Shown piece after piece: positions 1 to 5,446 of a stretch of DNA of 5,503 nucleotides. This stretch comes from Subdoligranulum variabile (GTDB taxonomy: Bacteria > Bacillota > Clostridia > Oscillospirales > Ruminococcaceae). A model generated the notes under the pieces. That model was not told where the DNA came from, did not search any database, and saw only the letters and a program-made list of their open reading frames with translations. Position 1 is the first letter of the stretch, and the number at the start of each line of letters is the position of its first letter. The stretch lies in NCBI GenBank assembly GCA_004554775.1, contig SFKI01000042.1, positions 1 through 5,503 on the forward strand, read 5' to 3'. The position numbers were made by a program, and so were the translations under genes.

Positions 1-112
1 CCGACATTATCGAGCATTTTGGCAACGCAGATGCCGTGCCGGAGCCGCCGAAGCGGTGCTTAAGCCGTAAGGCGGGAATTGTGCGGTGTTGCCTTAGAGT
101 AAAAGGCAGCTT

Positions 113-144
113 GCAGGGCCGGATTCCATATCCGCCCGCTGGCC
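113..144 (+). repeat. Short dispersed repeat, second copy
   Basis: GCAGGGCCGGATTCCATATC, continuing with CGCCCG, resembles the copy at 2927-2951. This one can fold on itself (GGGCCGGAT with ATCCGCCC, one bulge). It lies just after the exonuclease gene. Confidence 0.5.
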
Positions 145-146
145 AT

Positions 147-169
147 CGCAAAGGCGGGTCACTCCCGCC
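147..169 (-). terminator. Weak terminator-like hairpin at the exonuclease stop
   Basis: GGCGGG (153-158) and CCCGCC (164-169) form a 6-bp GC stem whose 5-nt loop contains the exonuclease TGA stop. On the minus strand only TTTG follows, so it is at best a weak terminator. Confidence 0.35.
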
Positions 170-1115
170 CGGTCTTGCGCTTCATGCGCTCGAGCAAAGC
201 GGCTTTCTGCTTGTCCCACTTGGCGTCGGCCTCGGGGGTGGCGGGTTCGGTGCAGCGGGCAAAGCTCCAGTGCAGGCCATCGCGGCGGCTGAGCTTGAAC
301 CGCAGGTACCACGCCCCGCAGTACGGGCAGGTGCAGCGAGTGTAATAGCCCGTATTGCCGCGCTTGAGCCATACTTCGTCGGGCGTCAGCGGAGTGCCGC
401 ACTCGGGGCAGTCGGCCCCGGTCAATTCGGGCACATTGCGGTAGTCGTCATGCTCCATGCGGTTCATGAACAGCCGGATATCCCGCGCAGCGGGGTTTCG
501 CTCGTTACCCAGCAGGGCTTCGCGCAGCAGTTCTTCCTCGGTCGGGTAGGTCGCCAGCCCTTCAGCCAGCGGCAGCTTGCGGCAGACTTTGGCCGTATAC
601 AGCGCATCGTCCAGCGCGTTGTGGAACGGTTCTTCCTTGGGGATGCCCAGCCGATCAACAACGCTTTCCAGCGTCAGGCCCTCCCCTTCCCTGCGGGGAT
701 AAGCCTGCAAAAAGATGCGCTGTAAATCGTACCAGCGGTCGGGCCAGTTCTCGTCCAGGCCGACCAGAAACAGGTTCTGCTTCAGCACCGGCACGTCGTC
801 CAAGCCCCACTCGGCCAGCTCAGCGTCGGGGCCTGCCCAGTCCAGAAACTTCTGTAAGCCCTCGCGCATCGGCAGCCCGGCGTCCAGGTCGCCCTGGCTC
901 AGCCCCGTCACTTTGGCGATGTGATGCTGCAACTTGCGGAAGATACGCGGCCGCAGGTTCACTTCAAAGGTATCCAGCACGTCACCGCGCGCGTTGATGC
1001 GCGCCGCGCCAATCTGGATGATCTCGCCGCGCAGCGTCAGCTCAGTGCCATGGTACATAAATGTTTTGGGCTGATACCCGATGTTCCACTCGAGGTCAAA
1101 AACGATCAGATTCAC
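159..1115 (-). CDS. DEDDh 3'-5' exonuclease (KapD/DnaQ-like) with C-terminal zinc ribbon
   Basis: A 318-aa protein starting with GTG at 1115. The DnaQ-like exonuclease fold occupies about residues 1-185. Motif I is FDLEW (Asp7, Glu9), motif II is WGLDDVPVL (Asp106 or Asp107), and motif III is HNALDDA (His165, Asp170), so the full DEDDh metal-binding and general-base set is present. It should remove nucleotides from 3' ends of DNA or RNA in the cytoplasm; the substrate cannot be told. The N-terminal part resembles KapD, the sporulation-inhibitor-type exonuclease. KapD is usually about 200 aa, so roughly 110 extra residues are present here. They include a four-cysteine zinc ribbon (CPEC at 236-239, CPYC at 263-266) and a basic, charged tail. 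A GAGGAG Shine-Dalgarno lies 9 nt before GTG and overlaps the last codons of the upstream HAD gene, so translational coupling is likely. The exonuclease family is sure; the KapD name is not. Confidence 0.9.
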   Translation of the reverse strand: MNLIVFDLEWNIGYQPKTFMYHGTELTLRGEIIQIGAARINARGDVLDTFEVNLRPRIFRKLQHHIAKVTGLSQGDLDAGLPMREGLQKFLDWAGPDAELAEWGLDDVPVLKQNLFLVGLDENWPDRWYDLQRIFLQAYPRREGEGLTLESVVDRLGIPKEEPFHNALDDALYTAKVCRKLPLAEGLATYPTEEELLREALLGNERNPAARDIRLFMNRMEHDDYRNVPELTGADCPECGTPLTPDEVWLKRGNTGYYTRCTCPYCGAWYLRFKLSRRDGLHWSFARCTEPATPEADAKWDKQKAALLERMKRKTGRE

Positions 1116-1118
1116 AGG

Positions 1119-1937
1119 TCAGTTCTCCTCGTTCAAGATAAATTTTTCCACCGCCAGTCCTACGCCGTCGTGGTCGTTGTCGGCAGTCTGGTAGTCGGCC
1201 GCCGCCTTTACGGGGGCCTGGGCGTTGCCCATCGCCACGCCCAGCCCGGCGTAGCGGATCATCGGCAGGTCATTCCAGCCATCGCCGCAGGCCATCAGGT
1301 TGGCGGCGGTCAGCCCCTTGGCGCGCAGCAGCATTTCCAGCGAGGTATCCTTGCCGACGCCGAGCGGCATCGTTTCAATAAAGAACGGCTGGCTGCGGCA
1401 GATGGACAGCTTGCCAGCAAACTCCTGCTGCATCAGCTCTTCCACGTGGGGCATGTCGACGGGGTCGCCGGTCAGCAGCAGCTTATTGATGGGATAATTC
1501 ACGGTGGCAGGCAGGTTTTCTACTTGGCGCACCGGGATCTTGTTGATGCGGGCTTCTTCCTGCACATAGGGGCTGGCGGCGTTTTCGGTAATAATGCCGT
1601 GCGCATCGTAGGTCAAGGGCACGACGTTCCAGTAGCGGGAAAAGGTGCACACCGGCTCGATCAGATCCGGCGGGAATGCGTGCTGCACCAACGTGTGGCC
1701 GGTTTTGCAGTCGATGATCTTGCCGCCGTTGTAGCTTAAAATGCAGCCGCCGTACTTTTGCAGTTCCAGTTCCCGTGCCAGCGGTTCAATGCCGACGGTG
1801 GGGCGGCCACTGGCCAGCACAATGCAGACGCCGCGGGCGGCCGCTTCCCGCAGGGCCGCCTTGGTGCGGGGTGTGATGATTTTTTCGCTGTTGGTCAGCG
1901 TACCGTCCAGATCCAGCGCCAGAACTTTATATTGCAT
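1119..1937 (-). CDS. Cof-type HAD-IIB family phosphatase
   Basis: A 272-aa protein, the normal length for Cof/YidA-like HAD hydrolases, which dephosphorylate sugar phosphates, flavin or cofactor phosphates in the cytosol. All four HAD motifs are visible. Motif I is LDLDGTL (nucleophile Asp9, acid/base Asp11). Motif II is LASGRP (Ser43). The motif III lysine lies in GVGKDTSL (Lys196). Motif IV is GDGWND (Asp219, Asp223). The large insert between motifs II and III (about residues 80-185) is the type IIB cap that sets substrate choice, so the substrate cannot be read from the core. The ATG at 1937 is preceded by a G-run (GGGGGAT) about 6 nt upstream, a modest ribosome binding site. The gene leads a two-gene unit with the exonuclease gene 3 nt downstream. 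It is transcribed away from mntP. Confidence 0.93.
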   Translation of the reverse strand: MQYKVLALDLDGTLTNSEKIITPRTKAALREAAARGVCIVLASGRPTVGIEPLARELELQKYGGCILSYNGGKIIDCKTGHTLVQHAFPPDLIEPVCTFSRYWNVVPLTYDAHGIITENAASPYVQEEARINKIPVRQVENLPATVNYPINKLLLTGDPVDMPHVEELMQQEFAGKLSICRSQPFFIETMPLGVGKDTSLEMLLRAKGLTAANLMACGDGWNDLPMIRYAGLGVAMGNAQAPVKAAADYQTADNDHDGVGLAVEKFILNEEN

Positions 1938-1972
1938 AGGTATCCCCCGTTATTATGGTTTAAGACTCCCCT

Positions 1973-2001
1973 ATTTTACCCCAAACCGACAAATTGTGCA
2001 A
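1973..2001 (-). promoter_or_regulatory. Probable promoter of the HAD phosphatase-exonuclease unit
   Basis: On the minus strand a -10 TAAAAT (plus-strand 1973-1978, 5 of 6 consensus) lies 17 nt from a weak -35 TTGCAC (1996-2001). The predicted start is roughly 30 nt upstream of the ATG at 1937. It is divergent from, and does not overlap, the mntP promoter. Confidence 0.55.
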
Positions 2002-2043
2002 GGGGCGCAGCAGTCTGCAGAAAAATTAGCCATTCCTAACGTA

Positions 2044-2072
2044 TTGACAAACTTTCTTTTGCATGGTACACT
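2044..2072 (+). promoter_or_regulatory. Promoter of the riboswitch-mntP transcript
   Basis: A perfect -35 TTGACA (2044-2049) and a -10 TACACT (2067-2072) are spaced by exactly 17 nt. TG at 2064-2065 makes an extended -10. Transcription would start near 2079, just before the aptamer, as expected for a 5' leader riboswitch. Confidence 0.8.
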
Positions 2073-2083
2073 ACAAAAACAAC

Positions 2084-2182
2084 GTAAGGGAGTAGTCAGC
2101 ACAGCGGTGGAGCAGCTGCCTGTGCAGTTCTGCCAACATAATGGGGCGTGCCCCTGGCTTAACTTTAAACGACGAGACTTAT
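2084..2182 (+). promoter_or_regulatory. yybP-ykoY manganese riboswitch aptamer
   Basis: Both hallmark conserved segments of the yybP-ykoY family are present: GGGAGTAG (2088-2095) at the 5' side and GACGAGAC (2171-2178) at the 3' side. P1 pairs GTAAG (2084-2088) with CTTAT (2178-2182). One internal arm is GCACAG/CTGTGC (2099-2104 with 2120-2125). The other is GCCA/TGGC (2132-2135 with 2155-2158), capped by GGGG-CGTG-CCCC (2143-2154). The family binds Mn2+ through its two docked loops. Its location in the leader of an mntP gene is the classic context. The secondary structure was drawn by hand. Confidence 0.9.
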
Positions 2183-2224
2183 CTGTTCAGCGCAATTTCT
2201 GCGCGGACGGATAAGTCTTTTTTT
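2176..2224 (+). terminator. Riboswitch expression platform: intrinsic terminator
   Basis: GACTTATCTGTTC (2176-2188) pairs with GGACGGATAAGTC (2205-2217) with two G-U pairs. The stem is extended by GCGCA/TGCGC (2190-2194 with 2200-2204) and followed by seven T residues (2218-2224). The 5' arm includes the 3' strand of aptamer P1 (2178-2182), so aptamer and terminator exclude each other. Metal binding should stabilise P1 and let transcription read into mntP. Confidence 0.9.
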
Positions 2225-2251
2225 GTGCCCTTACAAAACGGAGGAACTGCC

Positions 2252-2809
2252 ATGACATTATTTGACCTGATCCTGATCGCCATCAGCCTTTCCATGGACG
2301 CTTTTGCCGTTTCGATCTGCAAGGGCCTTTCGGTCCGCAAGGTCAGCTTTGCCCACGCCATGACCTGCGGGCTGTGGTTCGGCGGCTTCCAGTTCTTGAT
2401 GCCCACGCTGGGCTTTTTCCTGGGCGACCGTTTTGCCTCGATCCTGACCAAGTTCGGCCCCTGGGTCGCTTTTGTACTGCTGGCCATCATCGGCATTAAT
2501 ATGGTGCGTGAGAGTTTCGACGGCGACGAAAAGCTCAATGATGACTACTCGGCCAAAGCGATGCTGCCGCTGGCTGTCGCCACCAGTATCGACGCATTTG
2601 CCGTCGGCGTCAGCTTTGCCGCCATGCAGGTCAACATCCTGCCCGCCGCAGGGCTGATCGGCTGCATCACCTGCCTGCTGTCCGCCATCGGCGTGCGCGT
2701 GGGTGCTCTGTTCGGCGATAAGTACCGCGCCCCCTCCGAGCGCATCGGCGGCATCGTCCTGATTTTGATTGGCCTCAAAACCCTGCTGACCGGGCTGGGA
2801 GTGCTGTAA
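2252..2809 (+). CDS. mntP: Manganese exporter MntP (DUF204 family)
   Basis: A 185-aa very hydrophobic protein, matching the usual MntP length of about 185-190. It exports Mn2+ across the cytoplasmic membrane and protects from manganese excess. About six membrane segments are visible (near residues 3-25, 36-58, 67-87, 103-125, 130-152 and 165-183). They form two similar halves, each opening with the family signature: SLSMDAFAVS (Asp16) and TSIDAFAVGVS (Asp114). These intramembrane aspartates are the expected metal-binding residues. A charged loop (FDGDEKLNDD, about 89-98) separates the halves. The start chosen is ATG 2252: it begins the family N-terminus and has GGAGG 7 nt upstream (2240-2244). 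An in-frame ATG at 2141 lies inside the riboswitch and is rejected. A manganese riboswitch with an overlapping terminator precedes the gene, supporting Mn2+ as the substrate. It appears monocistronic. Confidence 0.95.
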   Translation: MTLFDLILIAISLSMDAFAVSICKGLSVRKVSFAHAMTCGLWFGGFQFLMPTLGFFLGDRFASILTKFGPWVAFVLLAIIGINMVRESFDGDEKLNDDYSAKAMLPLAVATSIDAFAVGVSFAAMQVNILPAAGLIGCITCLLSAIGVRVGALFGDKYRAPSERIGGIVLILIGLKTLLTGLGVL

Positions 2810-2810
2810 T

Positions 2811-2849
2811 TTTGGCGGCACTTTTTATATAAACACTATGTCCGCCAAA
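2811..2849. repeat. 8-bp inverted repeat after mntP
   Basis: TTTGGCGG (2811-2818) and CCGCCAAA (2842-2849) are perfect arms around a 23-nt AT-rich loop. It starts 2 nt after the mntP stop. There is no T-run after the 3' arm, so it is a poor intrinsic terminator; it might protect the mRNA 3' end. Confidence 0.45.
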
Positions 2850-2926
2850 CCGCGCGGAAGCCTATGGAATGCTCCCCCTACGCGTCCCTTGGCACCGTAC
2901 AATTATCGCAATTTTTCGCATAACCC

Positions 2927-2951
2927 GTAGGGGCGGATTCTATATCAACCC
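2927..2951 (+). repeat. Short dispersed repeat, GTAGGGGCGGATTC type
   Basis: GTAGGGGCGGATTCTATATC begins this copy. About 20 of 25 bases match 113-137. An inverted CCCCTACG lies 43 nt upstream (2875-2882), making an 8-bp perfect inverted repeat with 2926-2933. Confidence 0.55.
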
Positions 2952-3024
2952 ATGCCATTTACCGGCCACGCAAAATTGCTGCAGACGAACACTGTTCGCC
3001 TCTGTTGTTACCGCATTATTGCCT

Positions 3025-3049
3025 GTAGGGGGCGGTGTCCCCGACGCCC
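3025..3049 (+). repeat. Short dispersed repeat, variant copy
   Basis: It starts GTAGGGGGCGG and ends CCGACGCCC. It shares the GTAGGGG(G)CGG head with the copy at 2927 but has a different tail. Confidence 0.4.
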
Positions 3050-3100
3050 GTGCCCTTTTACTCCATAAGCAACCTTACATAATAACGATATATTTCCCCA

Positions 3101-3140
3101 TACAAAAACGTGCATGCGCCCCCACGGCACATGCACGTTT
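3101..3140 (-). terminator. Intrinsic terminator of the peptidase C26 gene
   Basis: The stem is a perfect 11-bp inverted repeat, AAACGTGCATG (3106-3116) and CATGCACGTTT (3130-3140). Inside it a GCC/GGC pair tightens the loop. On the minus strand the stem runs into TTTTTGTA, about 27 nt after the stop codon. The plus-strand side is followed only by mixed sequence, so the minus direction is favoured. Confidence 0.85.
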
Positions 3141-3166
3141 GCTATTATTTAAAAAATTTTACCCCA

Positions 3167-3868
3167 TCAACCCCGGCAGGACTCCACAAACGCCCGCAAA
3201 ATACTCTGGCTTTCCGCCGCCTGCCAGCGGTGTTCTGGGTGCCACTGCACGGCCTGCACAAAACGGTATTCCGGCAGATACACGGCTTCGATCAGCCCAT
3301 CCGGGGCCACCGCCTGCGCGCGCAGCGCCGGTGCCAGCGCCTTGATGCCCTGATGATGGCGGCTGTTCACCGCCATCGGCCCGGGGCCGTACAGCTCCCC
3401 CAGCGGCGTGCCCGGCAGCACCGTTACCTCATGGACCGTGCGATCGTAGGGCTTGTCCATGCTGTGAGTCAGCGCCGTGCCGGTTTGCGTTTTCAGGTCC
3501 TGATACAGCGTGCCGCCCAGCACGGTATTTAAAATTTGCAGCCCGCGGCAGATGCCAAAAATCGGCTTGTCGGCCTGCAACGCCAGCTCGATCAGGCGGG
3601 TTTCCATACGATCCCGCAGTGGATCATTTTCACCGCAGAACGTTTCTTTTTGCTCACCGTACAGCGCCGGTGCCACATCGCTGCCGCCGGTCAGCAAAAT
3701 ACCATCCACCCGGCTGACCAGCTCTTGCAGCGTAGCGGCATCGTCCGTCAGCGGCAGCATCATGCCAACGCCCCCGGCTTCCGCCAGCCCCCGCATGTAC
3801 CCCGGCAGCATCCACAAACTGTCCCGCGCCGCATCCACGATCGGCGTCAATCCAATCAACGGTTTCAT
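3167..3868 (-). CDS. Peptidase C26 / gamma-glutamyl-gamma-aminobutyrate hydrolase-like class I amidotransferase
   Basis: A 233-aa protein, near the usual length for the PuuD-like C26 family. These hydrolases cleave gamma-glutamyl amide bonds, for example in gamma-glutamyl-GABA. The class I glutaminase triad is visible: nucleophile Cys107 in the elbow FGICRGLQ, then His210 and Glu212 in VQWHPEH. Other family marks are the N-terminal KPLIGLTP, the LLTGGSDV stretch at 59-65 that typically lines the active site, and VNSRHHQGI at 168-174. It is a stand-alone hydrolase with no synthetase partner nearby. The ATG at 3868 gives the family N-terminus; a weak AGAGAG lies 8 nt upstream. Another ATG 8 nt earlier is out of frame. 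The gene has its own consensus promoter and a strong terminator, so it is probably a single-gene unit. Candidate roles include putrescine or GABA catabolism, or turnover of other gamma-glutamyl compounds; no puu genes are seen here, so puuD is not assigned. Confidence 0.92.
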   Translation of the reverse strand: MKPLIGLTPIVDAARDSLWMLPGYMRGLAEAGGVGMMLPLTDDAATLQELVSRVDGILLTGGSDVAPALYGEQKETFCGENDPLRDRMETRLIELALQADKPIFGICRGLQILNTVLGGTLYQDLKTQTGTALTHSMDKPYDRTVHEVTVLPGTPLGELYGPGPMAVNSRHHQGIKALAPALRAQAVAPDGLIEAVYLPEYRFVQAVQWHPEHRWQAAESQSILRAFVESCRG

Positions 3869-3912
3869 CCGCGCATCTCTCTTTCCCGGCCTTTGCCACT
3901 GTATAATTTTGC

Positions 3913-3941
3913 ATTATATCGCGTCCGGGCAGCATTGTAAA
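3913..3941 (-). promoter_or_regulatory. Promoter of the peptidase C26 gene
   Basis: On the minus strand, -35 TTTACA (plus-strand 3936-3941) and a perfect -10 TATAAT (3913-3918) are separated by exactly 17 nt. The predicted leader is about 35 nt. I see no operator-like repeat in it. Confidence 0.8.
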
Positions 3942-4044
3942 GCACCCGCCGCGGCTCACGCAGATTTTTAAGAAAATGCCCGGAAAAAACATTGGATTTT
4001 AAGGCAGACCGTTGTTAATCAGCGCACAATTTGCTTTTTGCAGC

Positions 4045-4974
4045 TTATTTTTGCAGGTACTTTGCGGCGTCTGTTTCCAGTTCCTGCCAGACGGGATAGG
4101 CCGCCCCTGTTTCTTCAAACAGCTTTTTCAAGTCACGGTTCAGGGTGCTCATCTCGTCAATGGCGTTCATCGCGTGGTCCGAGGCACAGATTTTGCCCAG
4201 ACCCGTTGCGCACATCAGTGTAAAGAATTTTACGCAGGTTTTGCGGTATTTTTCGCCCTCGAACTCGGTATCTTCCTTGGGTAAGATCACATGGCCGCTG
4301 TTTTTCAGCGCGCGGTAGCCCTCGATGTTGGCATCGATCATCTTGTTAAAGTAGGCGGTATCCCCTTTCAGCCGCTTGAGGTCGCCGTCGGTTTTGTAGC
4401 AGGCAAACGTGACCGGCAGCACAAATGCCGCATGGCAAAGCAGATAGTCTCCCATGTTCGGCTCGTAGGCGACCTTGTAGCCCGTGCCGCTGAAAATCTC
4501 CTGGATCAACGCCTCATTGGACGCAGCCTCGCGCAGCTGGCCGATTGTAATTTTTTTCAAATCGACCGACACCACTTTGTCTTTCTCGCGGTGGCCCGCA
4601 GAAGAAGCAAAAGCAAACATTACATTCTTTTCCGGCAGTTTCGCCGCCAGCTCATCCGGCCGCACATTATTGCCCAGGAAAACCACGTTTTTCGTCTGGT
4701 TGGCACGCAGGACATCCAGAATCGTGGCAAGCTGTGTATAACGTGTCGCAACAAAAATCACGTCATACCGATCATCCGGTGCCAGTTCTGTCACAACCGG
4801 GACACGGATGGTGGATTTTATCCGGAAAACCCAGTTTTGAATGCACAGGCCGTTTGTCTGGATTGTTTTGGCCCATTCGCCGCGCACCAGCAGCGTAACG
4901 TCCTTCCACGCTCGGAAAAAATCCCGCGCCAAATTGCACCCCAAAACGCCCGCACCATACACCAAGATCCGCAT
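4045..4974 (-). CDS. Ketopantoate reductase family (PanE/ApbA-like) oxidoreductase of unknown substrate
   Basis: A 309-aa protein of normal PanE-family length. The N-terminus MRILVYGAGVLGCNLA carries a Rossmann GxGxxG dinucleotide-binding motif (residues 7-12). Arg31 in LLVRGEW sits where the family usually binds the NADP phosphate. LGNNV (Asn102) aligns with the conserved asparagine of the QNG motif. The C-terminal half is helical, as in 6-phosphogluconate-dehydrogenase-like dimerisation domains. True PanE has a catalytic lysine in a WxKLxxNaxxNP segment. The matching stretch here (about 174-188, MGDYLLCHAAFVLPV) has no lysine, and histidine replaces the conserved Asn. The fold is therefore PanE-like, but reduction of 2-dehydropantoate to pantoate is doubtful, and panE is not assigned. 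The ATG at 4974 is preceded by GAGGAGGG 8 nt upstream. A near-consensus promoter lies at 5026-5054. No other pantothenate genes are in the window, and no clear terminator follows the stop. Confidence 0.88.
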   Translation of the reverse strand: MRILVYGAGVLGCNLARDFFRAWKDVTLLVRGEWAKTIQTNGLCIQNWVFRIKSTIRVPVVTELAPDDRYDVIFVATRYTQLATILDVLRANQTKNVVFLGNNVRPDELAAKLPEKNVMFAFASSAGHREKDKVVSVDLKKITIGQLREAASNEALIQEIFSGTGYKVAYEPNMGDYLLCHAAFVLPVTFACYKTDGDLKRLKGDTAYFNKMIDANIEGYRALKNSGHVILPKEDTEFEGEKYRKTCVKFFTLMCATGLGKICASDHAMNAIDEMSTLNRDLKKLFEETGAAYPVWQELETDAAKYLQK

Positions 4975-5025
4975 TGTGATTGCCCTCCTCTATTTATGGT
5001 TAATTAAAGCTAACTCATTGCTACC

Positions 5026-5054
5026 ATACTACGTCCGTTTTCCCCTACTGTCAA
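5026..5054 (-). promoter_or_regulatory. Promoter of the PanE-like gene
   Basis: On the minus strand a perfect -35 TTGACA (plus-strand 5049-5054) is 17 nt from -10 TAGTAT (5026-5031, 4 of 6). The leader of about 45 nt ends in a strong GAGGAGGG ribosome binding site (4983-4990). Confidence 0.7.
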
Positions 5055-5099
5055 GCGGATGTTACTTTTTAATTTTGGATTACGACATAAAACTGCTCT

Positions 5100-5116
5100 G
5101 TAGGGGTGGATTTACC
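5100..5116 (+). repeat. Short dispersed repeat, degenerate copy
   Basis: GTAGGGGTGGATTTACC matches the head of the 2927 copy. It sits at the left edge of the hairpin-rich tRNA-flanking region. Confidence 0.4.
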
Positions 5117-5228
5117 TTGCACTGCGCGCGTAAACAACAGACGCCTCCTCTCCTCCCCGGCAACGCTCCTTGACAAAATCACGCAAGCGTGGTAAACGTG
5201 TGGTATGCGCAAGGCAGGCAAAGAAAAG

Positions 5229-5270
5229 AAGCACAAAAATTAAACGAATAATCGTCATATTTTTGTGCTT
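5229..5270. repeat. 12-bp perfect inverted repeat with 18-nt loop
   Basis: AAGCACAAAAAT (5229-5240) and ATTTTTGTGCTT (5259-5270) are perfect arms. T-rich sequence follows the stem on both strands, but the stem is AT-rich and the loop is long, so terminator function is uncertain. On the minus strand the loop opens with the ATG of a 48-codon hydrophobic reading frame. Confidence 0.6.
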
Positions 5271-5306
5271 TTGACAAGTGACCTGTGCGTCCATCTCCCG
5301 CGCCCT

Positions 5307-5331
5307 AAAAACAGTCCGCTGGACTGTTTTT
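5307..5331. terminator. Symmetrical terminator-like hairpin
   Basis: AAAAACAGTCC (5307-5317) and GGACTGTTTTT (5321-5331) are perfect 11-bp arms around GCT. Either strand gives a 6-bp core stem followed by five T residues, so it could terminate in both directions. It may instead be the core of a dispersed repeat, as it lies inside a nest of other inverted repeats with no adjacent gene. Confidence 0.6.
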
Positions 5332-5355
5332 GCCCCGCCGGACGCACGGCGGGGC
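5332..5355. repeat. GC-rich 9-bp inverted repeat
   Basis: GCCCCGCCG (5332-5340) and CGGCGGGGC (5347-5355) are perfect arms around GACGCA. It abuts the preceding T-run hairpin. Part of it (GGACGCAC, 5340-5347) can instead pair with GTGCGTCC at 5285-5292, enclosing the 5307-5331 hairpin. Confidence 0.75.
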
Positions 5356-5362
5356 TCGGGCT

Positions 5363-5377
5363 GTTCGATTCCCGCAC
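5363..5377 (+). repeat. Inverted 15-bp copy of the tRNA-Glu T-arm
   Basis: GTTCGATTCCCGCAC here is the exact reverse complement of 5454-5468 in the tRNA-Glu gene. It covers the T-loop, the 3' T-stem strand and the next base of the acceptor. The preceding bases (CTCGGGCT) do not form the matching 5' T-stem, so this is not an intact tRNA. Confidence 0.6.
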
Positions 5378-5400
5378 TCCCCTGCTCCTTAAATAGTTTT

Positions 5401-5446
5401 ATACAAAAAGAAAGAAGCTCAACCTCTTGCAAGGTTGAGCTTCTTT
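5401..5446 (-). terminator. Terminator of the tRNA-Glu transcript
   Basis: A perfect 14-bp stem, AAAGAAGCTCAACC (5411-5424) with GGTTGAGCTTCTTT (5433-5446), has an 8-nt loop. On the minus strand it is followed by C and then TTTTT (5405-5409). It begins 2 nt beyond the tRNA discriminator base, so it should end the tRNA transcript at once. Confidence 0.88.

Larger units (their letters stand above)
2810..3166. other. Gene-free spacer between mntP and the C26 gene
   Basis: The 357-nt spacer between convergent genes holds the inverted repeat after mntP, inverted and direct GTAGGGG repeats, and the C26 terminator. Reading frames here are not preceded by ribosome binding sites and look unlike proteins. 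No RNA gene is recognised. Confidence 0.6.

Noticed and set aside
36..725. Long plus-strand frame opposite the exonuclease
   Set aside because: It lies antisense to a gene with complete DEDDh motifs. Its translation is low-complexity (Gly, Ala, Arg, Gln-rich) with no family resemblance. It is open because of GC-rich third positions on the other strand.
921..1739. 272-codon plus-strand frame opposite the HAD phosphatase
   Set aside because: It mirrors the HAD gene, is rich in His, Gln, Val and Gly, and has no ribosome binding site. The HAD frame carries all four catalytic motifs.
2141..2251. N-terminal extension of MntP from ATG 2141
   Set aside because: It would put the start inside the riboswitch aptamer and translate the terminator. 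The ATG at 2252 has GGAGG at proper spacing and gives the family N-terminus.
2258..2821. 187-codon minus-strand frame opposite mntP
   Set aside because: The plus-strand frame has the MntP signatures and a riboswitch. The antisense translation is an Asp, Gln, Gly-rich shadow.
4291..5007. 238-codon plus-strand frame opposite the PanE-like gene
   Set aside because: It is a shadow of the minus-strand gene, which has a Rossmann motif, promoter and ribosome binding site.
5271..5299. TTGACA at 5271-5276 as a plus-strand promoter
   Set aside because: At 16-18 nt downstream there is only C-rich sequence with no -10 resemblance.
5300..5385. Intact second tRNA on the plus strand ending in the T-arm copy
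   Set aside because: The bases before the T-loop do not pair with CCCGC, and no D-arm, anticodon arm or acceptor partner can be placed upstream.
5259..5432. Upstream part of the 106-codon minus-strand frame, from a TTG at 5432
   Set aside because: The start lies within the tRNA terminator loop and the frame reads through two perfect hairpins, giving a Pro, Arg, Gly-rich stretch. Structured DNA explains it better than coding.
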